A stretch of DNA of 64,000 nt. Source: Scleromatobacter sp964418745. GTDB lineage: Bacteria > Pseudomonadota > Gammaproteobacteria > Burkholderiales > Burkholderiaceae_C. The stretch spans positions 47,781 to 111,780 of the forward strand of contig CAYQMX010000024.1 of assembly GCA_964418745.1 (NCBI GenBank), in the 5' to 3' direction. Made by a program: the position numbers and the translations under genes. Below the pieces are notes generated by a model. That model worked only from the letters and a program-made list of their open reading frames with translations. It searched no databases and was not told the DNA's origin. Numbering within the stretch: the stretch's first letter is position 1; every line of letters starts with the position of its first letter. Positions 53,425 through 62,186 of the stretch are shown piece after piece.

Positions 53425-54035
53425 TGCGCGGCCGGATCCGCGCGGCTGCCGGCCCAGGCGTCGTACAACGGTCGCAGTTCCGGATGCCGGGCGAGCAGCT
53501 TCTCGTCGGCGTGGCGCGAATCGCCCACCACGCGGGCGGGCCGCCCTTCCAGGATCACGAAGTCGGGATAGCTGCCGCGCACGAAGCTGCCGGCGCACAC
53601 GAGCGTGCCGCGGCCCAGCGTGGTGTTGGCCTCGATCAGCGAGTACGGGCCGATGAAGCTGTAGGCGCCGATCTCGACGCGGCCGCCGATCCAGCCCGGG
53701 CGCGGCCCCAGCCGATCGACCGGCCAGTTGGCGTAGGCCTCGCCCAGCAGGCGTTGCGACCGGTGCGAGCTGTGGGTGACGATGCTGCAGTGCTGCGTCA
53801 CCTGCACGCCCTCGCCGAGGGAGATGCCGTGGCTGGCCTCGATGAAGTTGAAGGGGCCGATGTAGACGTGGTCCCCCAGCTCCAGCAGGTCTTCGTGCTC
53901 GATGCAGGTGGACGCCGAGATGCGCGTGTTCGGCAGCCGGCGGCCGCGCGACTTCTCGCCGAACACCACGCGAAAGAGCAGGCCGCGCGCCAGCGCGCGC
54001 CGCCATCGGTTGAGCAGGGGCCGCAGGGCGCTCAC
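53421..54035 (-). CDS. LbH acetyltransferase (sugar N/O-acetyltransferase-like)
   Basis: This 204-residue protein has hexapeptide repeats ISASTCIEHEDLLELGDHV, IGPFNFIEASHGISLGEGV and IGAYSFIGPYSLIEANTTLG, with the His-rich IVTHSSHRSQRLLGEAY in a loop, which may supply the catalytic histidine. It resembles sugar acetyltransferases of O-antigen loci. The start is a GTG at 54035, 4 bases after the flippase stop. A role as the PglD-type N-acetyltransferase cannot be excluded; it lacks the N-terminal Rossmann domain of PglD. Confidence 0.8.
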   Translation of the reverse strand: MSALRPLLNRWRRALARGLLFRVVFGEKSRGRRLPNTRISASTCIEHEDLLELGDHVYIGPFNFIEASHGISLGEGVQVTQHCSIVTHSSHRSQRLLGEAYANWPVDRLGPRPGWIGGRVEIGAYSFIGPYSLIEANTTLGRGTLVCAGSFVRGSYPDFVILEGRPARVVGDSRHADEKLLARHPELRPLYDAWAGSRADPAAQ

Positions 54036-54039
54036 GGAT

Positions 54040-55266
54040 TCAGCGGTCCAGGGGCCAGGTGGCCAGGCGCACGATGTAGTAGCCGAAGTACACCGTCATC
54101 GCGGCCGACACGGCCCAGCCGGCGCCGACCAGCCCGCCCCAGTGCAGGCCGGCCGCCAGCGCGACGATGAACCCGACCTGGCCCAGCAGCGCCAGCTGCA
54201 GGGCCCAGGCCTGGGCCTTCCAGGCCATCGTCACGACGGCCAGCGGCGCAGCGACGAAATGCAGGCCGATGTAGAGCGCCAGCGCGCGCGCCAGCTCGCC
54301 GGCCTCGCGCCACGGGGCGCCGAACAGGCTCTGGAACAGCCACGGGCCCAGCGCCCACAGTCCGATCACGATGGGCAGCGCGATCACGCTCAGCGTGAGG
54401 ATGACCCGCCGCAGCGAGTGCAGCGTGGCCGCCGTCGGGTGGGCGCCGGTGACGGTCAGCTTCGGATAGAGCGCCTGCGAGACCGCGCCGCCCACCAGCG
54501 TCGCGGGCGCCTTGAGGTAGCGCAGGCCGAGGCCCCAGAAGCCCGCGGCGGCGGGCCCGAGCACGCTGGCGACGAGCGCTACCGCCACGGTGTCCTGCAG
54601 CGCGCCGGCGAACGCGTGCGGCGTGTTGAGGATGGGAAAGTCCCGATGCCGGTGCGCCACGTCCCGGAGCGCCTGGCGGCTGGCCTGCCAGCCCCAGGGC
54701 ATCTTCAGCATCACCGTGGCGAAACCGGCGGCGACGATCGGGCCCAGCATCAGGCCGGTCACGCCGGTGCCCATCCAGCCTGCGGCCACCTGGAACAGCG
54801 CCGCGCCGCCGTAGCGCCAGACGCGCGACGCCGCGAGGGCCGAGAAGCGCTGCAGGCGCATCGCCCACATCGTGGCCAGCGAGACCGCGCCCGAGGTGGC
54901 GACCGCCAGCGGCAGCCACACGACCCAGGACTCGCCGCCCGCGAGCCACCAGCCGAACCCGCCCAGCACGGTGGCGATGACGGCACCCACCAGGATGCGC
55001 ACGCACAGCACGCGCAGGGCGTCGGCCTCGTCGGCCTCGACGGCCAGCGGCAGCGCGAATTCGTAGCGCGCGCAGGCGACCACGCCCAGGTTGGCGGCGA
55101 CCGCCGCGAACAGATGGTAGTGGCCCATGTCCGCGGGCGTGTACATCCGGGTCAGCAACGGCCCCAGGAGCAACGGCAGCGCCTGGGAGAACGCGCCCCC
55201 GGCGATGAGTGTCAAGCTTGCGCGAACGAGTCCGCTGACGGGGCGACCCGCAGGACTTTCAACCAT
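54040..55266 (-). CDS. Lipopolysaccharide/polysaccharide flippase (third in locus)
   Basis: This 408-residue protein has about twelve hydrophobic helices. It begins near LVRASLTLIAGGAFSQALPLLLGPLLTR-type sequence (first helix, LIAGGAFSQALPLLLGP) with YTPADMGHYHLFAAVA next, a common feature of WzxE/RfbX-like and MVF flippases. LRYLKAPATLVGGAVSQALYP is conserved in the middle. An ATG at 55266 is used; a GTG at 55284 that overlaps the upstream stop is also possible. It lies directly downstream of the wbpE-like gene, suggesting transport of a diacetamido-uronic acid-containing unit. Confidence 0.84.
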   Translation of the reverse strand: MVESPAGRPVSGLVRASLTLIAGGAFSQALPLLLGPLLTRMYTPADMGHYHLFAAVAANLGVVACARYEFALPLAVEADEADALRVLCVRILVGAVIATVLGGFGWWLAGGESWVVWLPLAVATSGAVSLATMWAMRLQRFSALAASRVWRYGGAALFQVAAGWMGTGVTGLMLGPIVAAGFATVMLKMPWGWQASRQALRDVAHRHRDFPILNTPHAFAGALQDTVAVALVASVLGPAAAGFWGLGLRYLKAPATLVGGAVSQALYPKLTVTGAHPTAATLHSLRRVILTLSVIALPIVIGLWALGPWLFQSLFGAPWREAGELARALALYIGLHFVAAPLAVVTMAWKAQAWALQLALLGQVGFIVALAAGLHWGGLVGAGWAVSAAMTVYFGYYIVRLATWPLDR

Positions 55267-55276
55267 GGTGGCAGTA

Positions 55277-56428
55277 TCAGACACGGGACATTCCCGACGA
55301 CGAAAGACGATCGACCGCACCCGTCAGGGCGGCGACCACCGCATCCTGCTGGGCTTCGCTCAGGTCGGCACTCATCGGCAGGCTCAACACCCGCGCCGCG
55401 GCGCGCTCGCTCCGCGGGCAACCGTCGGCAGCCTTGAATCGCGCGTAGGCGGGCTGCAGGTGCAGAGGACGGGGATAGTGTACGGCGGTCGGCACGCCGG
55501 CCTCGTCGAGAAAGCTGCGCAATTCGTCGCGCCGGTCGACGAAAACGGTGTACTGGCCCCACACGGAGTCGCGATCCGCGCGTACCGCCAGCAGGTCGAC
55601 GCCGCGGCCCGCCAGCAGGCGGTGGTAGCGGGCGCCGATCTCGTGGCGACGCTGCAGTTCCCAGTCGAGCCGGCCCAGCTTGGCCAGCACCACCGCGCAC
55701 TGCAGCGTGTCCATGCGACCGCCCACGCCCACGCGGGTATGGGTGTAGCGCGCGCTCTGGCCGTGCACGCGGATCTCGCGCGCGGCCTGCGCCAGCGCGT
55801 CGTCGCTGGTGAACAGGGCGCCGCCGTCGCCGTAGCAGCCCAGCGGCTTGCTGGGGAAGAAGCTGGTGCAGCCGATGGTCGACAGGTTGTTGCTGCGCCG
55901 GCCCTTGTAGGTGGCGCCGTAGCTCTGCGCGGCGTCCTCGATCACCGGCAGGCCGTGGCGGGCGGCAATGGCGTTGATCTCGTCCATGTCGGCGCATTGG
56001 CCGTACAGGCTCACCGGCATGATGGCGCGGGTGCGCGGCGTGATCGCCGCCTCGATCTTCGAGGCGTCGATGTTGCAGGTGTCGGGCTCGATGTCCACCC
56101 ACACCGGCACGCCGCCGAGCAGCACGATGGTCTCGGCGGTGGCGGCGAAGGTGAACGGCGTGGTGACGACCTCGTCGCCGGGCTTCAGGTCCAGCGCCAT
56201 CAGCGCGATCAGCAGCGCCTCGGTGCCGCTGGCCACGGTGATGCAGTGCTTCGCGCCGGTGTGCGCCGCGAGCGCGGCCTCGAGCTCCCTGACCTCGGGG
56301 CCCATGATGTACTGGCCGTGGTCGAGCACCTTCTGCATGCGCAGCGCGATCTCGTCGCGCAGCGCGGCGTACTGGGCCTTCAGGTCGATGAATTCGATCT
56401 TGCCTTGCGGCGGCAGGGGAGCGTTCAT
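55277..56428 (-). CDS. wbpE: UDP-3-keto-GlcNAc-uronate aminotransferase (WbpE-like)
   Basis: This 383-residue PLP aminotransferase of the DegT family has IEFIDLKAQYAALRDEI, HGQYIMGPEVRELEAAL, VVTTPFTFAATAETIVLLGG and the PLP lysine in CTSFFPSKPLGCYGDGGALF. These match WbpE, which aminates UDP-3-keto-GlcNAcA to UDP-GlcNAc3NA. Next to it are wbpD-like (7 bp) and wbpB-like genes, the expected trio. A WbpA-type dehydrogenase is not in the window and must be encoded elsewhere if the pathway is complete. Confidence 0.92.
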   Translation of the reverse strand: MNAPLPPQGKIEFIDLKAQYAALRDEIALRMQKVLDHGQYIMGPEVRELEAALAAHTGAKHCITVASGTEALLIALMALDLKPGDEVVTTPFTFAATAETIVLLGGVPVWVDIEPDTCNIDASKIEAAITPRTRAIMPVSLYGQCADMDEINAIAARHGLPVIEDAAQSYGATYKGRRSNNLSTIGCTSFFPSKPLGCYGDGGALFTSDDALAQAAREIRVHGQSARYTHTRVGVGGRMDTLQCAVVLAKLGRLDWELQRRHEIGARYHRLLAGRGVDLLAVRADRDSVWGQYTVFVDRRDELRSFLDEAGVPTAVHYPRPLHLQPAYARFKAADGCPRSERAAARVLSLPMSADLSEAQQDAVVAALTGAVDRLSSSGMSRV

Positions 56429-56435
56429 GGGGGTC

Positions 56436-57011
56436 TCAGATCAGCGACAGCACGGCGCCGTCGAGTCGGTAGCGGTCGGCGCTGTTCGGGCAGGCGATCT
56501 CGGCCTGGCCGCGCAGCGGCAGGTCCAGGCGTTCGCCGAAGCGGCTCATCCAGCCGATCTGGCGCGCGGGCACGCCCACGACCAGCGCGAAGTCGGGCAC
56601 GTCCTTCTGCACCACGGCGCCGGCGCCGACGAAGGCGTGGCGGCCCACGGTGATGCCGCAGACGAGCGTGGCATTGGCACCGAGGGTCGCGCCCTGGCGC
56701 ACCAGGGTGCGGCGGTACTCGTCCTTGCGCACGACGGCGGCGCGCGGGTTGTAGACGTTGGTGAACACCATGCTGGGGCCGCAGAACACGTCGTCCTCCA
56801 GCGTGACCGCGTCGTAGACCGACACGTTGTTCTGGATCTTGACGTTGTCGCCGATGCGCACGTCGTTGCCGACATAGACGTTCTGGCCGAACGAGCAGCC
56901 CGCGCCGATGCGCGCGCCGGCGCTGATGTGCACCCAGTGCCAGACGCGGCAGCCGTCGCCGAGGACGGCGCCGTCATCGACGATGGCGGTCGGATGGATG
57001 GTTGTTGCCAT
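56436..57011 (-). CDS. wbpD: UDP-2-acetamido-3-amino-glucuronate N-acetyltransferase (WbpD-like)
   Basis: This 191-residue left-handed beta-helix enzyme has IHPTAIVDDGAVLGDGCRVW, ISAGARIGAGCSFGQNVYVG, VKIQNNVSVYDAVTLEDDVF and MVFTNVYNPRAAVVRKDEYR, which are WbpD hallmarks; GRHAFVGAGAVVQKDVPD and FALVVGVPARQIGWM follow. It acetylates the 3-amino group made by WbpE. It has its own start 141 bp after the wbpB-like gene, with a dispersed repeat in the gap. Confidence 0.93.
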   Translation of the reverse strand: MATTIHPTAIVDDGAVLGDGCRVWHWVHISAGARIGAGCSFGQNVYVGNDVRIGDNVKIQNNVSVYDAVTLEDDVFCGPSMVFTNVYNPRAAVVRKDEYRRTLVRQGATLGANATLVCGITVGRHAFVGAGAVVQKDVPDFALVVGVPARQIGWMSRFGERLDLPLRGQAEIACPNSADRYRLDGAVLSLI

Positions 57012-57034
57012 GCGAGGTCTTGGCTTTCAGTGGA

Positions 57035-57149
57035 CGGCGCTGCCGCTCGCCCGTACCAAGATGCGAACAAGGGAGCGCTGGAACCGGCTCTGCCGGGCCA
57101 GTCGCGGAGCACGCCCTCGGGGGGCAGAGAGCGCCAGCGAGCGTGGGGG
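57035..57149. repeat. Dispersed intergenic repeat, copy 2 (between wbpB- and wbpD-like genes)
   Basis: About 115 bp match the copy at 9107-9219 in sequence and orientation. The core GGCTCTGCCGGGCCAG and CCCTCGGGGGGCAG can form a stem. As with copy 1, it fills a gap between two minus-strand genes and ends within three bases of the upstream gene's stop codon. Confidence 0.8.
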
Positions 57150-57151
57150 CA

Positions 57152-58231
57152 TCAATATTCCAGGGGCAGGTTGACGCGCTTGCCGTCGCGCGCCGACAGG
57201 TACATCGCTATCAGCAGTTCCAGCGACTTCAGGCCCTCGCGGCCGTCGGTCTCGGGCCTGGCCTCGCCGCGCAGCGTGGCGATGACGTTGTCGTAGTACA
57301 GCGGGTGGCCGAAGCCGTAGACCGAGGTCGTCTGGTAGCTGGCGGTCTCCACCTCGATGTCCATCGGGTGCTTCTCGGCGAACTCCCAGTGCTTGATCTC
57401 GTTGACGGCCAAGCCGCCCACGCGCACGGAGCCCTTCTCGCCGAGGATGGTGATCGAGCCCTCGAGGTTCTTCGGGTAGGTGAGCATCGTCACGTTGATC
57501 GTGCCCATCGCGCCGTTGCGCCACTTCAGCGCGGCCACGCCGGTGTCTTCCACCTCGATGTTGCGCGCCAGCGTTCCGGTGTAGGCCATCACGCTCTCGA
57601 CCGGACCGCCGATCCAGTCGAGCAGGTCGACGTAGTGGCTGGCCTGGTTCATGAAGGCGCCGCCGTCGAATTCCCAGGTGCCGCGCCACGCCGCGCTGTC
57701 GTAGTACTCCTGCGGACGCGTCCAGAACACGTTGACGTTGATCATGTAGATGCGGCCGAAGCGGTCGGCGTCCATCGCCTGCTTGAGCAGCTGCAGCGTC
57801 TTGTTGCGGCGGTTCTGCTTGACGACGAACAGGCGCACGCCGGCCTCGTCGCAGGCGCGCACCATCGCCAGGCCGTCCTGCCAGCGCGTGGCCATGGGCT
57901 TCTCGGTCATCACGTTGAAGCCGGCGCGCGCCACCTGGACCACCTGCTGCGAATGCAGGCCGCTGGGCGTGGTGATGATCACGCAGTCGGGCGTCTCGGC
58001 CGCCAGCATCGCCTCCAGGCTCGGGTAGCCGCGGGCGCCGGTGCGCGCCACGGCCGCCGCCAGCTTGACCGGATCGGTGTCGCACACGGCGATCATCTCG
58101 GCACGTTCCGCATGCGCCTTGACCGACTCCATGTGGTTGGCCGCGATGCGTCCGCAGCCGGCCAGCGCGAAGCGCAGCTTGCGGTCGGTGACGGGGGCGT
58201 GGGTCTGGGGGCGGAGGCTGTGCGAGGACAT
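57152..58231 (-). CDS. wbpB: UDP-GlcNAc-uronate 3-dehydrogenase (WbpB-like, Gfo/Idh/MocA family)
   Basis: This 359-residue NAD-dependent oxidoreductase has RFALAGCGRIAANHMESVK (Rossmann motif), VIITTPSGLHSQQVVQVARA, FNVMTEKPMATRWQDGL (the EKP motif with catalytic Lys) and FDGGAFMNQASHYVDLLDW. The overall pattern fits WbpB, which oxidises C3 of UDP-GlcNAcA for amination by WbpE. It is the first gene of the minus-strand cluster running down to 48300. TAAAAT about 100 bases upstream may be its promoter. Confidence 0.91.
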   Translation of the reverse strand: MSSHSLRPQTHAPVTDRKLRFALAGCGRIAANHMESVKAHAERAEMIAVCDTDPVKLAAAVARTGARGYPSLEAMLAAETPDCVIITTPSGLHSQQVVQVARAGFNVMTEKPMATRWQDGLAMVRACDEAGVRLFVVKQNRRNKTLQLLKQAMDADRFGRIYMINVNVFWTRPQEYYDSAAWRGTWEFDGGAFMNQASHYVDLLDWIGGPVESVMAYTGTLARNIEVEDTGVAALKWRNGAMGTINVTMLTYPKNLEGSITILGEKGSVRVGGLAVNEIKHWEFAEKHPMDIEVETASYQTTSVYGFGHPLYYDNVIATLRGEARPETDGREGLKSLELLIAMYLSARDGKRVNLPLEY

Positions 58232-58333
58232 GGGCAGCTTGGAAAAGCCTGGTGCGCCGGGTGCGGCACGGGGCCGCGGCGCACCGGCGCCCGTGCTTGA
58301 CGCGGGCGGGCGGGTGAAGGAAGCGAATCCGTG

Positions 58334-58339
58334 ATTTTA
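58334..58339 (-). promoter_or_regulatory. Possible -10 box of the wbpB-like gene
   Basis: Read on minus, TAAAAT lies about 100 bases before the wbpB-like ATG in the 252-bp divergent gap to lysS. No good -35 box is seen. The same hexamer is found upstream of several genes in the window. Confidence 0.4.
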
Positions 58340-58415
58340 GGTCACGCCGACCCTTCCGGTCGCGGCGGCGCGGGCCGCCAAACCGCGCGAGGCGCTGGTT
58401 TTCCAGTAGATCAAC

Positions 58416-58421
58416 TAAAAT
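58416..58421 (+). promoter_or_regulatory. Possible -10 box of lysS
   Basis: TAAAAT on plus lies 62 bases before the lysS ATG. The -35 region (CTGG/TTTT around 58395) is a poor match. Divergent from the wbpB-like promoter. Confidence 0.4.
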
Positions 58422-58483
58422 TCTCGGTTTCCCTCCGTCGGCACCCGTGCCGCTTCACGCCCTTCTTGCCCGCAGATCCCCGC

Positions 58484-59989
58484 ATGGACACCACCTCGCC
58501 CACCCCGCCGCTCGACGAGAACAAGCTGATCGCGGAGCGTCGCGAGAAACTGGCTGCGATCCGGGCGCAGGGCGGCGTCGCCTTCCCGAACGACTTCAAG
58601 CCGAGCCACCGCGCGGCCGACCTGGTGGCGAAATACGGCCAGCTGACCAACGAGGAACTGGAGCCGCAGGCGATCCAGGTCAGCGTCGGCGGCCGCATGA
58701 TGCTCAAGCGCACGATGGGCAAGGCCGCGTTCTGCTCGCTGCAGGACGCCACCGGCCGCATCCAGCTGCGCGTGGCCATCGACAATGTCGGCGAGGACAC
58801 CTACACCCGCTTCAAGCACTGGGACCTGGGCGACATCCTGGGCGCCGAGGGCACGCTGTTCATCACGAAGACCGGCGAGCTGACCATCAAGGTGATGAAG
58901 CTGCGCCTGCTGACCAAGTCGCTGCGCCCGTTGCCGAGCGACTACTACGGCGTGGCCGACCAGGAAGTGAAGTACCGCCAGCGCTATGTCGACCTGATCA
59001 CCGACGAGGCCGCGCGCAAGCGCTTTCGCGCCCGCAGCGAGGCGCTGGGCTCGATCCGCGCATTCATGATCGCCAACGGCTTCATGGAAGTCGAGACGCC
59101 GATGCTGCACCCGATCCCCGGCGGCGCCAACGCCAAGCCCTTCGTCACGCACCACAACGCGCTCGACCAGGCGATGTACCTGCGCATCGCGCCGGAGCTG
59201 TACCTGAAGCGGCTGATCGTCGGCGGCTTCGAGCGCGTGTTCGAGATCAACCGCAGCTTCCGCAACGAAGGCATCTCGGTTCGGCACAACCCCGAATTCA
59301 CGATGATGGAGTTCTACGCGGCGTACTGGAACCACCACGACCTGATGGACTTCACCGAGCAGGTGCTGCGCCACGCGGCGATCGCCGCCACCGGCTCGGC
59401 CGCGCTCACCTACGCCGGCAAGGAAGTGCACCTGGACAAGCCGTTCGCCCGCCTGACGGTGCGCGACTCGCTGGTCGAGCACTGCGGCCTGACGCCGGCG
59501 CAGACCGAGGACAAGGACCTGCTGCGCGCGCGCATCGTGGCCGCCGGCGAGAAGGCCCCGGCCCACTGGACGCTGGCCGAGCTGCAGTTCGGCCTGTTCG
59601 AGGCCGAGGTGGAGGCCCGGCTGTGGCAGCCCACCTTCATCATCGACTACCCGGTCGAGGTGAGCCCGCTGGCGCGCGCCTCCGACGCCAACCCGGCCGT
59701 CACCGAGCGCTTCGAGCTGTTCATCACCGGCCGCGAATACGCCAACGGCTTCTCCGAGCTGAACGACGCGGAGGACCAGGCCGCGCGCTTCCAGGCACAG
59801 GTGGCCAACAAGGACGCTGGCGACGAGGAGGCGATGTTCTACGACGCCGACTTCATCCGCGCGCTCGAGTACGGCATGCCGCCGACGGGCGGCTGCGGGA
59901 TCGGCATCGACCGCCTGATGATGCTGCTGACCGACAGCGCCAGCATCCGCGACGTCATCCTGTTTCCGGCGCTGCGTCACGAGGGTTGA
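58484..59989 (+). CDS. lysS: Lysyl-tRNA synthetase (class II)
   Basis: LysS charges tRNA-Lys. The 501-residue length is standard. The N-terminal OB-fold region is visible (VGGRMMLKRTMGKAAFCSLQ). Class II motifs follow: motif 1 ending in METP-like FMEVETPMLHPIPGGANAKP, motif 2 FRNEGISVRHNPEFTMMEFY, and motif 3 GCGIGIDRLMMLLTDSASIR. The ATG at 58484 is preferred because the extra residues in the open frame upstream do not look like LysS. It opens the right-hand housekeeping region. Confidence 0.97.
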   Translation: MDTTSPTPPLDENKLIAERREKLAAIRAQGGVAFPNDFKPSHRAADLVAKYGQLTNEELEPQAIQVSVGGRMMLKRTMGKAAFCSLQDATGRIQLRVAIDNVGEDTYTRFKHWDLGDILGAEGTLFITKTGELTIKVMKLRLLTKSLRPLPSDYYGVADQEVKYRQRYVDLITDEAARKRFRARSEALGSIRAFMIANGFMEVETPMLHPIPGGANAKPFVTHHNALDQAMYLRIAPELYLKRLIVGGFERVFEINRSFRNEGISVRHNPEFTMMEFYAAYWNHHDLMDFTEQVLRHAAIAATGSAALTYAGKEVHLDKPFARLTVRDSLVEHCGLTPAQTEDKDLLRARIVAAGEKAPAHWTLAELQFGLFEAEVEARLWQPTFIIDYPVEVSPLARASDANPAVTERFELFITGREYANGFSELNDAEDQAARFQAQVANKDAGDEEAMFYDADFIRALEYGMPPTGGCGIGIDRLMMLLTDSASIRDVILFPALRHEG

Positions 59990-60051
59990 GAGGCTGGTTA
60001 GATCGCTTTGTGTTCCTTGCAAACCGATCAAGAAAATTTACCGGCAGGCAA

Positions 60052-60080
60052 TTGACCGAGGGCAAGGGCGGGGTTAGTGT
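60052..60080 (+). promoter_or_regulatory. Possible promoter of the flavoprotein gene
   Basis: TTGACC (60052-60057), a 17-bp spacer and TAGTGT (60075-60080). The -35 box is good, the -10 box poor. The following gene has a strong Shine-Dalgarno sequence (GGAGG). Confidence 0.4.
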
Positions 60081-60111
60081 TGGCCCTCCCCTTCCCGCCC
60101 GGAGGTCCGCC

Positions 60112-60699
60112 ATGACAGCGCGTCTGCAGGAACTCGACGAGATCGAGGCAAGCATCTGGAGCGAGCTCGAGCAGAGCGTGGCCGTGCGCCCGCGCCCCGA
60201 GCCCGACGAACCGGCCGGGGACGTGCCGCAGCACGAGTGGCGCGTGGCGGTGCTCGCCACGCTGGCCGACGGCCAGGCCGACGCCCGCAGCCTCGTGCTG
60301 CGCGAGGTCGATGCGGCCGAGCGTCGTCTCGTCTTCTACACCGACGCGCGCTCGCCCAAGGTGCGCCAGATCGAGCAGTCGCCGCAGGGCACGCTGATCT
60401 TCTACAGCCGCGAGCTCGGCTGGCAGCTGCGCATGCAGGTGCGCCTGAACGTCGAGACCACCGGGTTGGCCGTGTCGTCGCGCTGGGCGCGGCTGCAGAC
60501 CTTGGCCGGCGCGCGCGACTACCTGTCCGTCGCCGCCCCGGGCCGCCCGCTCGACGCCCCGCTGTCGGATCTTGGTTCGCGGGGCCACTTCGCGATGATC
60601 GAGGCCATGGCCGAGACGGTCGACTGGCTCGAGCTGCACCCCGACGGCCATCGCCGCGCGCTGCTGGGCGCCGGCGGACCGCGCTGGGTCCAGCCGTAG
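60112..60699 (+). CDS. Pyridoxamine 5'-phosphate oxidase-like flavoprotein
   Basis: This 195-residue protein has the split-barrel FMN-binding fold of PNPOx-related proteins: VAVLATLADGQADARSLVLREVD, RLVFYTDARSPKVRQIEQSPQ and TLIFYSRELGWQLRMQVRL are typical. It lacks the C-terminal dimerisation segment of true PdxH, and ends WLELHPDGHRRALL. It is likely a general FMN-dependent oxidase or binding protein; the substrate is unknown. GGAGG lies 6-7 bases before the ATG. It stands alone between lysS and a lipoprotein gene. Confidence 0.82.
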   Translation: MTARLQELDEIEASIWSELEQSVAVRPRPEPDEPAGDVPQHEWRVAVLATLADGQADARSLVLREVDAAERRLVFYTDARSPKVRQIEQSPQGTLIFYSRELGWQLRMQVRLNVETTGLAVSSRWARLQTLAGARDYLSVAAPGRPLDAPLSDLGSRGHFAMIEAMAETVDWLELHPDGHRRALLGAGGPRWVQP

Positions 60700-60800
60700 C
60701 GCAGGCGGCAGGCGCGCGCATCGGCGCCTGCGGGTTTCCTCCGGCGACCGATACGTGCCGTTACGCGAAGCGCGCGTTTTCGGAAGGCATGATCGCGGGC

Positions 60801-62186
60801 ATGCAATTCCAGGCAGTCGCCCGCCCCGCCCTCCACCGTCCCGCGCGCAAGGCGCGCCTGCTCCTGCCCGCCGCCATCGCCACGCTGCTGTCGGGCTGCG
60901 GCCTGTTCCATGCCAACCCGCCGTCGCCCCCCGCGCATCGGGTCGAGCTGCCCACCGACACCGGCCTGCCCGCGTCCGCCGCCCGCGCGCTGGGCCTGCG
61001 CTTTCCCGGCATGCATCCGGTGGGCCACGGCAGCGGCCACCTGCAGGTCGACGACGCGGACGACCTCGCCGTCGTGCTGGCGCCGCTGGGCCAGTCGCAC
61101 GACAGCATCGTCGCGCTGCTCGTGACCGGTGCCGGCGGCGAGTACCGCATCGCCAGCGTCAGCAAGGTGATCGCGCCCGGCTGCGAGCCGTGCACGACCA
61201 CGGTGGACATCGCCCACCACCTGCTGTCGGTGCACGTGATGCGACCCGCCGACCCCGAGTTCGAGCGCGTCACCTGGCAGTTCGGCTACCGCGACAGCGA
61301 CGACGGGCTGCGCCTGGTGGCCGTGACGGCCGCGCAGCCGCCGGGCGACGATCCGATCGCGCACGGCTACGCGATCAGCACCAACCTGCTCGACGGCGCC
61401 AAGGTGGACACGCTGGACCCGACGCAGGCCGACCCGGCGCGCCGCCGCGAACTGCGCAGCCGCGTGCCGCTGCGCCCGGCGATCGCCTTCGACGCCTTCG
61501 CGTTCGCGCCGCAGTCGCTCGCCGCCGAGCTGCGGCGCCAGCCGGTCTCCGCCTTCGAGCCGGTCGAGGCGCTGCCGACGGCCGCGGCCGCGCTGCTGCG
61601 CAGCCGCTTTCCGGGCGCGCTCGTGCAGGCGCGTTCGGCGGGCGTGCTGCGCGCGGACGGCGCGCGCGACGTCGCGGTGGTGCTCGCGCCGCCGGCCGGC
61701 GCGGCCGCCGACGCCGACGCCACGCTGGCGCTGCTCCTGGCGCAGCCCGACGGCAGCCTCCGGCTGGGCGCCACCAGCGGCTCGCTGACGCGCGCCTGCC
61801 GCGGCTGCGACGTGCAGGTGCTGATCGCCCACCGCGCGCTCGTGGTGCAGACCACGGCCACCGACGCGGCCGGCACGCACATCGTCGGCTACCAGTTCGC
61901 GGCCGCCCCCAAGGACAAGTCGGGCGTGCTGCGCCTGGTGGGCGTGCGCACCGTGCTGGCCAGCCGCGACGCCAGCGGCGACAGCCACCGCTACGTCAAC
62001 ACCGCCAACCTGCTCACCGGCGACAAGCTCGACGTGGTCGAGGAGGTCGCGCACGGCCATCGCAAGCGCGTCGAGCGCGCCAGCAAGGTGGCGCCGCGGC
62101 CGGCCCTGCCGCTGGCCGGGTTCGGCTTCGATCCGGCCCGGCTCGACGCCGAGACCCGGCGCGACTTCAACCCTAGCGGTTCTTGA
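60801..62186 (+). CDS. Unrecognised lipoprotein of two homologous halves, each with a CxxC motif
   Basis: I do not recognise the family. The 461-residue product has a lipoprotein signal with lipobox LLSGC (Cys33). The mature part is two homologous modules of about 185-190 residues. Module 1 (about 66-247) has DLAVVLAP, then CEPC (128-131), AHHLLSVHV, WQFGYRD and STNLLDGAKVDTLDP. Module 2 (about 265-454) has DVAVVLAP, CRGC (333-336), AHRALVVQT, YQFAAAP and TANLLTGDKLDVVEE. Each module ends in a F-A/G-F segment followed by a region rich in Leu and Arg. The start at 60801 is chosen over 60789, where the GGAAGG Shine-Dalgarno would touch the ATG. Its stop overlaps the convergent hydratase gene by 14 bp. 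Confidence 0.82.
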   Translation: MQFQAVARPALHRPARKARLLLPAAIATLLSGCGLFHANPPSPPAHRVELPTDTGLPASAARALGLRFPGMHPVGHGSGHLQVDDADDLAVVLAPLGQSHDSIVALLVTGAGGEYRIASVSKVIAPGCEPCTTTVDIAHHLLSVHVMRPADPEFERVTWQFGYRDSDDGLRLVAVTAAQPPGDDPIAHGYAISTNLLDGAKVDTLDPTQADPARRRELRSRVPLRPAIAFDAFAFAPQSLAAELRRQPVSAFEPVEALPTAAAALLRSRFPGALVQARSAGVLRADGARDVAVVLAPPAGAAADADATLALLLAQPDGSLRLGATSGSLTRACRGCDVQVLIAHRALVVQTTATDAAGTHIVGYQFAAAPKDKSGVLRLVGVRTVLASRDASGDSHRYVNTANLLTGDKLDVVEEVAHGHRKRVERASKVAPRPALPLAGFGFDPARLDAETRRDFNPSGS

